Made by a program: the position numbers and the translations under genes
From: Hyphomonadaceae bacterium
Lineage (GTDB): Bacteria > Pseudomonadota > Alphaproteobacteria > Caulobacterales > Hyphomonadaceae
NCBI GenBank assembly: GCA_016714495.1
Contig: JADKDU010000019.1
Location: 1-23,748, forward strand
DNA: 23,748 nt
Direction: 5' to 3'
Shown: one piece after another, positions 1 to 5,699 of the stretch
Position numbering within the stretch: position 1 is the first letter of the stretch
How the letters are laid out: each line of letters starts with the position of its first letter
Notes under the pieces: model-generated
Told to the model about the DNA's origin: nothing
Database searches by the model: none
Seen by the model: only the letters and a program-made list of their open reading frames with translations

Positions 1-222
1 GCGCGCGAGGAACTTGTCGCAGAGCTGGGCTCGGCTTTCATCTGCGCCGAACTCGGGATCGCGCCGACCGTCCGCCATGCGGACTACATCGGCGCGTGGC
101 TCGACGTGCTCAAGGGCGACAACCGCGCGATCTTCCAGGCCGCATCGCTGGCTTCAAAAGCCGCCAACTTCGTCATGGGCCGGGGCGTGACCGGTGCGCT
201 CCAGCCCGATCATGTCGCGTAG
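1..222 (+). CDS. ArdC-like antirestriction protein, C-terminal part (cut by window edge)
   Basis: The frame is open from the first base to a TAG at 220-222, leaving 73 C-terminal residues. The sequence REELVAELGSAF, followed by HADYIGAWLDVLK and then AIFQAASLASKAA, matches my memory of the end of ArdC-family proteins. These have an N-terminal ssDNA-binding domain and a C-terminal zincin-like metallopeptidase domain, and are carried by conjugative elements to protect incoming DNA from restriction. The HExxH motif would lie upstream, outside the window, so catalysis cannot be judged. The last 69 nt overlap tail-to-tail with the gene on the other strand. Family assignment is from recognition only. 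Confidence 0.75.
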   Translation, partial: AREELVAELGSAFICAELGIAPTVRHADYIGAWLDVLKGDNRAIFQAASLASKAANFVMGRGVTGALQPDHVA

Positions 223-660
223 GTCCTTCAATCCCTCTTCCAGCAGTTCGCGCGCGTGGTCCCGCCAGTCGAAGGGACCCTGGACGGCCAGTCCAAGCTC
301 GATCTTCGCAATGGCGCCCTCGGCCGACATGGTCGGCAACTCGCGAATGGCGCCAGCTTCTTCTTCGAGGTCCGGATAGGTGGCCTTGATCCGCTGGTCG
401 AGGATGCGCATGGCGCAAGCCTCAGGCATGTCACTGTCATAGGCATCAGGAAATTCCATCTGCCGCCGCACCTTGGCGTGAAGGATTGATTCGAGATTTT
501 GCCATCGCCGGATCATCGCCTCCAGCCGGGCTTTCCTGGCCATCCAGGCTGCGGCTCTTTCCGGGACAGGATCGCAATGGGCGCCGGCCGTGATGGAGGA
601 GAGGGGGACGGCAACAGGTGCTGCAGTCCTGGGCGTGCGGATGCGCGACTTCTTTGGCAT
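154..660 (-). CDS. Hypothetical protein, 168 aa
   Basis: This minus-strand frame encodes a charged protein starting MPKKSRIRTPRT. An ATG further upstream at 693 is possible, but the one at 660 has a clear GGAGG five bases before it and is preferred. A basic N-terminus is followed by a helical region rich in Glu, Arg and Ala (ARKARLEAMIRRWQNLESIL) and a C-terminal part containing WRDHARELLEEGLKDLRDM. No domain, signal peptide or membrane segment is visible and I do not recognise the family. Its 3' end overlaps the ArdC tail by 69 nt. Its 5' side faces the operator array at 754-872, so it may be divergently co-regulated with the mystery-protein pair. Confidence 0.7.
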   Translation of the reverse strand: MPKKSRIRTPRTAAPVAVPLSSITAGAHCDPVPERAAAWMARKARLEAMIRRWQNLESILHAKVRRQMEFPDAYDSDMPEACAMRILDQRIKATYPDLEEEAGAIRELPTMSAEGAIAKIELGLAVQGPFDWRDHARELLEEGLKDLRDMIGLERTGHAPAHDEVGGF

Positions 661-753
661 GGCGACCTCCAACCTGGTTCGCCTGCCTAGCAAGTCGGGA
701 ATCCGGCTTCGTCCTCAGTGTCGATGATAGACGGATATAAATTCAGCCTCACA

Positions 754-773
754 CGATAAGAAAAATCGTATCA
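754..773. promoter_or_regulatory. Operator-like palindrome O1
   Basis: CGATAAGAAAAATCGTATCA fits the imperfect palindrome CGATANGANNNNTCNTATCG. It is the first of four copies whose starts are exactly 33 bp apart. It lies nearest the divergent gene ending at 154 and just beside a TATA-rich stretch (735-740) that could serve that gene's promoter. Confidence 0.7.
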
Positions 774-786
774 TAATGTGCGGACA

Positions 787-806
787 CGATCAGAATATTC
801 CTATCT
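787..806. promoter_or_regulatory. Operator-like palindrome O2
   Basis: CGATCAGAATATTCCTATCT is the second copy, 33 bp after O1. Its centre GAATATTC is a perfect palindrome, and the outer GAT/ATC halves also pair. Confidence 0.65.
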
Positions 807-819
807 AAATCGTCAGTTA

Positions 820-839
820 CGATACGAATAATCATATTG
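820..839. promoter_or_regulatory. Operator-like palindrome O3
   Basis: CGATACGAATAATCATATTG is the third copy, 33 bp after O2. Its right end overlaps the TTGACT that could be the -35 box of the mystery-protein promoter. Confidence 0.65.
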
Positions 840-866
840 ACTTCGGGCATGTCGATACGATATTTC
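837..866 (+). promoter_or_regulatory. Candidate promoter of the mystery-protein pair
   Basis: TTGACT at 837-842 is followed, after an 18-base spacer, by TATTTC at 861-866. The second element lies inside operator O4. If used, transcription would begin close to the ATG at 873, giving a leaderless or nearly leaderless message, which fits the absence of a ribosome-binding site before that ATG. Only the -35 box is strong. Confidence 0.35.
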
Positions 867-872
867 TTATCG
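853..872. promoter_or_regulatory. Operator-like palindrome O4
   Basis: CGATACGATATTTCTTATCG is the best-formed copy, with perfect CGATA/TATCG arms. It ends directly before the ATG at 873 and covers the likely -10 region, an ideal place for autorepression by the HTH protein encoded next. Confidence 0.7.
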
Positions 873-1329
873 ATGACCCTCGCAGCCCAACAGCTCGACC
901 GCCGGTTTTCGGAGATACGCGAGACCCTGAGAGAGGCGGAGCGGCCCGCGCGCGGGTGGATCAAGGCGATCCGCGAAGCCCTCGGCATGACCACAGCCCA
1001 GCTGGCGGCCCGCATGGGCGTCGCCCAGCCGCGTATCACCGAGCTTGAGAAGCGGGAGGCTGGCAGGGTCGTGACCCTCCAGAGCCTGGAGCGCGCTGCC
1101 GAAGCCCTCGATTGCCGACTGGTCTACATCCTCGTTCCGAACGACTCCCTGGAGGGCCCGGCTAAACGCGCGCGCGGAGGCTGTCGCTGAACTGCATCTG
1201 TCCGCGGTCGACCACACAATGCGCCTCGAGAACCAGAGCGTGACTGATCGGCAGCGTCGCGACGCGATGAAGAAGAAGATCGTCGCAGAGCTGCTGGAGC
1301 GCCCCGCGCGGCTCTGGCAGCTGCCGTGA
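873..1329 (+). pseudogene. Mobile mystery protein A (XRE-type HTH protein), one frameshift
   Basis: The first frame starts MTLAAQQLDRRFSEIRETL and contains ARGWIKAIREALGMTTAQLA, a helix-turn-helix at about residues 28-80, then EALDCRLVYILVPN. This matches the mobile mystery protein A family (TIGR02612), normally about 150 aa and always paired with a Fic protein. The frame runs into a stop at 1188-1190. The expected C-terminal part (RAEAVAELHLSAVDHTMRLE, then ERPARLWQLP) continues one frame over to a TGA at 1327-1329. Removing one base near 1153-1161, for example one G of GAGGG, restores a 151-residue protein. The ATG at 873 is chosen over 849 and a TTG at 837 because family members start close to the QLDRR motif. 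The repaired stop overlaps the Fic start as GTGA. Confidence 0.8.
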
Positions 1330-1913
1330 CCGACCTGCTCGACGAGGAGCCGGAAGGGGCGACGCCGCTCACGCCAGAGGAGCGGGAAGGGCTGATCCCG
1401 GCGCAGGTGACGCTCCGCCGCGAACTCAACGAACTCGAACAGCAGAACATCCTGAAGGCGAGTCTCTGGGTGACCGGGCGGAGTCGTGATCCCGTGTCGG
1501 AGGCCTTCGCGCGGAACCTTCACCGGCGCATGTTCAGCCAGGTCTGGCGGTGGGCTGGAGACAACCGCACGTCCAACAAGAATATCGGCTGCGACTACTG
1601 GGAAATCGACATCCAGCTGAGGGGGGCCCTTGAGGATACCCGGACATGGCTGGAGTTCTCGTCCTACCCGGCAGACGAGATCGCTGTCCGCTTTCACCAT
1701 CGCCTGGTTGCGATCCATCCGTTCGCGAACGGCAATGGTCGGTGGTCGCGCTTGATGGGCGATACCCTGGCGCGGCGGCTTGGCAGGCCTGCTTTCAGCT
1801 GGGGCAACAGCCGCCTGCTCGACGACGATGCGACGCGGCGCGCCTACATCGACGCCTTGCGCGTTGCCGACCGCCACGACATTGGCCCGTTGCTGACCTT
1901 CGCCCGATCCTAG
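1326..1913 (+). CDS. Mobile mystery protein B (Fic/DOC domain)
   Basis: This 195-residue protein belongs to the mobile mystery protein B family (TIGR02613) within the Fic superfamily. Fic enzymes usually transfer AMP or another nucleotide-derived group to a target protein. The core motif HPFANGNGR (about residues 131-139) has the catalytic His, the Asn variant of the acidic position, and the Gly/Arg anion-binding loop. The conserved N-terminal TPLTPEEREGLIP has an EG pair resembling the Fic autoinhibitory motif, but the Ser/Thr spacing does not fit exactly. The GTG start overlaps the upstream stop (GTGA), implying translational coupling. The arrangement resembles a toxin-antitoxin or self-regulated module; that function is inferred. 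Confidence 0.88.
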   Translation: MTDLLDEEPEGATPLTPEEREGLIPAQVTLRRELNELEQQNILKASLWVTGRSRDPVSEAFARNLHRRMFSQVWRWAGDNRTSNKNIGCDYWEIDIQLRGALEDTRTWLEFSSYPADEIAVRFHHRLVAIHPFANGNGRWSRLMGDTLARRLGRPAFSWGNSRLLDDDATRRAYIDALRVADRHDIGPLLTFARS

Positions 1914-2352
1914 GCGGCCCCGCTTTTCAGGTGAAAGGGCGGAGAGTGTCTGGCGGTCACGCTCGGCCCCGCCGCCCAAGAGCGGCTCCTTCGGGCGTGC
2001 CCCTGCGGGCGCTTCGCGCCGCCAGCCACTCGTCGGCGCGTTCCGCCATGCAGCGCCAGAAGACGGCGCGCAGGCTCCCTGTAGCCTTCATTCTCACTGG
2101 CGGACCTGACGGTCCGCGCACGACCTGAGGCAGTCCCCTATTTCTCGCAGGAGGGGAGTTGATTGCTCGGGCCCTGTGAGGGTGCCGGGCGTGATGGATC
2201 GCCTCAAGGGACGACGGGGCCCCACCATTTTTTTGGCGAAGAAGCCAAAAAAATCGTGACCCCCATCGCCGCTGCGCGGTCGCGCGAGCGCGATCCCTTG
2301 ACCCGCTCCATCACGCCCGCCCGCCGGCATCGTCCTTCACATGGAGACGACG
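1914..2352. other. Non-coding, hairpin-rich stretch
   Basis: I see no supportable gene here. GC-rich, self-complementary sequence follows the Fic gene, for example GGGCGCTTCGCGCC at about 2007-2020. A 7-bp hairpin GCGGACC-TGAC-GGTCCGC sits at 2100-2117 without a T-run. A long imperfect palindrome occupies 2187-2318. Open frames crossing this part have no recognisable protein features. Confidence 0.6.
2187..2318. repeat. Long imperfect inverted repeat with nested hairpin
   Basis: The arms 2187-2211 and 2294-2318 are 25 bp each and pair at 22 positions; the core words are GGGCGTGATGGA and TCAAGGGA. Nested off-centre is a perfect 11-bp stem, ATTTTTTTGGC (2227-2237) with GCCAAAAAAAT (2244-2254), around a GAAGAA loop. 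The structure ends 34 bp before the small ORF at 2353. It could be a structured RNA leader, a strong attenuator, or a replication or transfer structure. Confidence 0.6.
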
Positions 2353-2511
2353 ATGTTCACGACCTCATTCACACTGGAACGCCACATCGAGGAGCTGCGT
2401 GCCGAGTTGCGCGCAACGACCGACGCCGAAGAAGCATCCGAGATCAGGGCCGAGCTGGACGCGCTGTTGGCGATCGTAAGCGAACGGCGCCGCGAGGAGG
2501 AGACGGTCTGA
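2353..2511 (+). CDS. Small charged protein, 52 aa
   Basis: The protein begins MFTTSFTLERHIEELRAELR and continues as a Glu/Arg/Ala-rich helix to EEETV, so a coiled coil is likely. GGAG lies six bases before this ATG and decides it over the in-frame ATG at 2341. Codon composition resembles the neighbouring genes. Small proteins of this kind are common beside ArdC and mobilisation genes on alphaproteobacterial elements, but I assign no function. The IS66 copy inserted about 100 bp downstream may have cut it off from genes it once preceded. Confidence 0.6.
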   Translation: MFTTSFTLERHIEELRAELRATTDAEEASEIRAELDALLAIVSERRREEETV

Positions 2512-2611
2512 TCGTGATTTTGGCGGGAGCGGCGCGTTCCGCTCTCGCATTCTCTTCCGTGGTCAGCGTCAGCGCCTGATGACTGCGCTTCCGGGGTGAG
2601 GGCGGGGAGTG

Positions 2612-2619
2612 GGGAGAGA
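2612..2619. repeat. Left target-site duplication of IS66 (GGGAGAGA)
   Basis: GGGAGAGA directly precedes the left inverted repeat and recurs exactly after the right end at 5524-5531. Eight base pairs is the duplication length typical of IS66. Confidence 0.9.
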
Positions 2620-2645
2620 GTAAGCGTCCGGTGGTTGCACATCCG

Positions 2646-4171
2646 TCAGGTGTTGGAGGGATTCTCCGTTTTCCAGCTCCACGGCAGCAGTTCGTCGAGG
2701 CGGCTGGCGGGGTGTCCGGCGAGCATGCGGGTGAGCACGTCCTTGAGCCATGCGTAGGGCTCGACCCCGTTCAGCTTTGCCGTTTCGATCAGCGACCCGA
2801 TGACCGCCCAACGCTCGGCCCCACCGTCAGATCCGGCGAACAGATGGTTCTTGCGCCCGAGCGCCACCGGCCGGATTGCCCGCTCGACGGGATTGGTGTC
2901 GAGTTCGATGCGGCCGTCGTCGAGGAACCGCGTCAGGCCGTCCCACCGGGTGAGGGCATACCGCATTGCCTCGGCGAGCTTCCCGCGAGGAGGCAGGCTG
3001 GGCAGCGTCGCTTCAAGCCAGCTTTGCAACGCATCCACGATCGGCTTTGAGCGCGCCCGGCGGACCGCCAACCGGTGCGCCGGAGACTGGCCCCGCACCA
3101 GCTCTTCCACCGCGTACAGCATCGCGATGCGGCGTAGCGCTTCGGTCGCCAGCGGCGTCACCTCAGCCTCGGCGATCTCATAAAATTTGCGCCGCGTGTG
3201 CGCCAGCAGGCGGCGAGCTTGGATCTTGCCGTTGGCTGTCAACCGTTCGAACCCAGCGTAACCATCGACGTGCAGCACGCCCTCGAACCGCGCCAGATGC
3301 GCCTCCGGCCGTTCGGCTCTCCGATCAGGCGCGTAGATAAAGACTGCTGCTGGCGGATCCGCGCCGCTCCACCCGCGCTGCTCCCGGGCATAGGCCCAGA
3401 GCCTGCCGGTCTGGTCCGGCCGCGTCCGGGATCGAGCACCGGAACCGGCGTGTCGTCAGCGAACAGGATGTCGGAGGCGAACACATGCTCACTCAGCCGG
3501 CGGTGCAGGGCTTCAAGCCACCACGAAGCCCCGCCGACCCAACCGGCCAGCGTCGAACGCGGCAGGTCGACGCCATGACGGGCGAAGATCTTCGATTGCC
3601 GATAGAGAGGGGTGTGATCGCAGTATTTGGCGACCAGCACCTGGGCGATAAGGCCCGGGGTTGCGAGGCCATTTGCGATCAGCCGCTCCGGCGCAGGCGC
3701 CTGCACCACGTTTTTGCAGGTGCGGCAGGCGTACTTCGGACGCAGGATACGCAACACCCTCAGCTGCGCAGGAACCCAGTCGAGCATCTCGCTGACGCTC
3801 TCACCGATGGCGTGAACCGCTCCTCCGCAGCAAGGACAAGCATCGCCGCCGACATCGAGGACGACGTTTTCGCGTGGAAGATGGTCCGGCAGCGGCTTGC
3901 GCGAAGGTGACGAGGGTGGATCGGCTGGCGCGCTCGGAACGCTTTCTTCGATGCGGGCGATATCGGCGTCGAGATCTTCAAGGGCGAGCAGGAGTTGGCT
4001 GGGGTCGAGCTGCTCCGAGCGTTTGCCGAACTGCATGCGCTGAAGCTGCTTGATAAGCGCCTGCAGTCTGCCGATTTCGCCATCGCGGGCAGCGACCGCT
4101 CCCGCCATGTCGCGCACCAGGCGCTGCAGGAGCTCCACGTCGGACGGAAGATTGTCCAGATCGAGCCGCAT
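2646..4171 (-). pseudogene. tnpC: IS66 transposase TnpC, one frameshift
   Basis: This is the DDE transposase of the element. The first frame (4171 to about 3410) holds an N-terminal leucine-zipper-like helix, a GKRSEQL motif, a zinc-binding region (CPCCGG ... CRTC), and the first catalytic Asp in ILFADDTPVPVLDPG. The frame then shifts. The other frame resumes at TGRLWAYAREQ and carries the second Asp (LHVDGYAGF), the Glu region (ELDTNPVERAIRP) and the IS66 C-terminal SLIETAKLNGVEPYAWLK, ending LPWSWKTENPSNT. One missing base near 3408-3415 explains the break. Restored, it would be 508 residues, the family's usual length. The start lies 78 bp after the tnpB stop. Confidence 0.92.
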
Positions 4172-4249
4172 GCCTGATTCTGGCTGCGTTCGACATGACC
4201 GCCAAGAGGAATGCGGTGAGCGCCGTGGATTTTTCTCATCGTCTCTGGT

Positions 4250-4603
4250 TCAAGCGGCTCTGGTCGGTTTCCATCGACGTTCGGGATTTCGCCAGTCGAT
4301 GCCTTCGAGCAGAAGTGCGAGCTGGCCCGAGGAGAGCGCGACCGCATCGCCAGCTTCGCCCATCATCGGCCAGGCGAACACGCCTACATCAAGACGCTTG
4401 GTGAACAGGCAGAGGCCGGTGCCATCCCAGAACAAAATCTTGATGACGTTCGCTTTCCGGCCGCGGAAGCAGAACAGGTGGCCGCAGAAGGGATCGAGCT
4501 TCAAGGCCTCTTGCACAAGCGCGGAGAGACCCTCCATGCCCTTGCGCATATCCGTGTGGCCGAACGCGAGATGCACTTTGACGCCAGCGGGTGCGATCAT
4601 CAT
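4250..4603 (-). CDS. tnpB: IS66 accessory protein TnpB
   Basis: This complete 117-residue protein starts MMIAPAGVKVHLAFGHTDMR and contains DPFCGHLFCFRGRKANVIKI and FWDGTGLCLFTKRL, the hallmark of the IS66 Orf2 (TnpB) family. It is required for transposition in studied IS66 elements, although its biochemical role is not well defined. The start overlaps the tnpA stop as ATGA, which indicates translational coupling. The frame is intact, with no missing motif. Confidence 0.95.
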   Translation of the reverse strand: MMIAPAGVKVHLAFGHTDMRKGMEGLSALVQEALKLDPFCGHLFCFRGRKANVIKILFWDGTGLCLFTKRLDVGVFAWPMMGEAGDAVALSSGQLALLLEGIDWRNPERRWKPTRAA

Positions 4604-5439
4604 CGGCTGCTCTCCTGTTGGGCGACGTGTTCGCGGACGGCGGCGGGATCAATGCCGATCGCGGCGTACACATGCCGGCCATCGCCGATGTCCACCGGCG
4701 TCATGCCCTCCGGTGCCGGGATCAGCCCGTCCAGTATCAGCGGAGCCGACCCGGCGTCGGCGCCTGTGGTGACGAAGGCCAAGTGCGCCTGCGGTTTACG
4801 GCGAAGGCCATACTGGACCCGCCAGCGGAACAGCATGCTGGTGACGATGCCATGCTTCCGGCAGACGTCCGCCGCAGTGACGCCCCGCACCTCGGACTCC
4901 GCCACGATGGCTCGTTTCTCCCCGTCGCTGAAGGTTCGGCGCGTGACGGGAGGTTTTGGCGGCGCGGTTTCCGTCAAGGCCAAATCCGCTGCTTGTTGCC
5001 TAGCAGCGCTGCTTGTCTTGCGCAGCGTTCGGGGACGCGCCGCAGGGTGAACATCTCCCGCCAGTCGGTTTCGAGTGGGGTCTCCTCGAAACGGATGCGC
5101 CATTCGCGCAGGTGGAGCGCAGAGGTTGTGAGCCTTGGCATACGCCTGCGCCGAGAAGCCGCTCCACAGCATCGCCTCGACATGCATCGCCCAGAACGCC
5201 TGCACGGCCTTGCTCCGCGCCGATCGGGATGACGGATGATGCCGCCCAAAACCAGGGCGTTTTTCCTTTTCGGTCAAGACATGCGGGGCAAGCCGTTTGA
5301 CCCAGCAGTTCATCGAACTGGTGTGAAGGCCGTGAGCGCGACAGTAGTCATTGCGCTTCAACCGGCTCGCTAGCCAGGCCTCGATATGGCCCGCCCAGTA
5401 GTCTCGCACCGAGGTATTGACTGGCTTCGCTCGGCTCAT
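4600..5439 (-). CDS. tnpA: IS66 accessory protein TnpA, internal compensated frameshift
   Basis: The 279-residue frame starts MSRAKPVNTSVRDYWAGHIE behind GGAG seven bases upstream of the ATG at 5439. The C-terminal RTFSDGEKRAIVAESEVRGV followed by VCRKHGIVTSMLFRWR is the HTH of IS66 TnpA. Between about 5125 and 4975 the frame reads nonsense (APPARMAHPFRGD), while the neighbouring frame reads a sensible family sequence (ALHLREWRIRFEETPLETDW). Two opposite indels, near 5122-5128 and 4970-5000, would put about 45 residues out of frame while leaving the ORF open. The protein may therefore be non-functional despite lacking a stop. Confidence 0.85.
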   Translation of the reverse strand: MSRAKPVNTSVRDYWAGHIEAWLASRLKRNDYCRAHGLHTSSMNCWVKRLAPHVLTEKEKRPGFGRHHPSSRSARSKAVQAFWAMHVEAMLWSGFSAQAYAKAHNLCAPPARMAHPFRGDPTRNRLAGDVHPAARPRTLRKTSSAARQQAADLALTETAPPKPPVTRRTFSDGEKRAIVAESEVRGVTAADVCRKHGIVTSMLFRWRVQYGLRRKPQAHLAFVTTGADAGSAPLILDGLIPAPEGMTPVDIGDGRHVYAAIGIDPAAVREHVAQQESSR

Positions 5440-5523
5440 CGGACGTCTCCTCAATCTCTGTGAGGAGAACGTTGTGATTCAAATCAGGTGTGCGGAACAA
5501 TCGTGCAACGACCGGACGGTTAC

Positions 5524-5531
5524 GGGAGAGA
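5524..5531. repeat. Right target-site duplication of IS66 (GGGAGAGA)
   Basis: This is an exact copy of 2612-2619, directly after the right inverted repeat of the element. Confidence 0.9.
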
Positions 5532-5584
5532 AGGGTGGAGTGCAAGATAAAGCACGTACCGTGCGTCGGGCCTCAAGGCCCTGT

Positions 5585-5699
5585 CTGCACATAGGAAAAT
5601 CCACCGTGGATACGCCTGTTGCTTGCGGTGCATCCACCGCGCTTCATCGCAAGGGTGCAAGCGATGGATTTCCGGTCGTGATCGCGGACATTTCTGCGC
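5585..5699. other. Candidate oriT region upstream of the relaxase
   Basis: The 115 bp before the relaxase start hold three short inverted repeats: ATCCAC-C-GTGGAT (5599-5611), GCGGTG-CATC-CACCGC (5625-5640), and CATCGC/GCGATG around a 10-nt loop (5645-5666). GCTTGC (5621-5626) also pairs with GCAAGC (5657-5662). Clustered inverted repeats directly upstream of a relaxase gene are the usual setting of oriT. No nick site can be recognised by eye, so the call rests on position and structure. Confidence 0.4.

Larger units (their letters stand above)
2620..5523 (-). mobile_element. IS66-family insertion sequence, 2904 bp
   Basis: The ends are GTAAGCGTCCGGTGGTTGCA at 2620-2639 and, read on the minus strand from 5523, GTAACCGTCCGGTCGTTGCA. 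They match at 18 of these 20 positions and begin with the GTAA usual for IS66. A perfect 8-bp duplication flanks both ends, so this is one clean insertion. Inside, transcribed leftward, are tnpA, tnpB and tnpC in the normal order. tnpC carries a frameshift, so this copy probably cannot move by itself unless the indel is a sequence error. Confidence 0.95.

Noticed and set aside
754..872. The 33-bp periodic array read as a CRISPR
   Set aside because: Repeats are 20-bp palindromes, variable in sequence, with only 13-bp spacers, and they sit on a promoter; there are no cas genes.
837..872. TTG at 837 or ATG at 849 as start of mystery protein A
   Set aside because: They would translate through operator O4 and lack ribosome-binding sites; family members begin close to the QLDRR motif.
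867..1979. A 370-residue frame opposite the mystery pair
   Set aside because: The plus strand carries the HTH and Fic motifs; the antisense frame has no recognisable protein features and is open because of GC-rich codon bias.
2100..2117. Hairpin after the Fic gene as a terminator
   Set aside because: The 7-bp stem is good, but it lies 187 bp downstream and is followed by GCACGACC, not a T-run.
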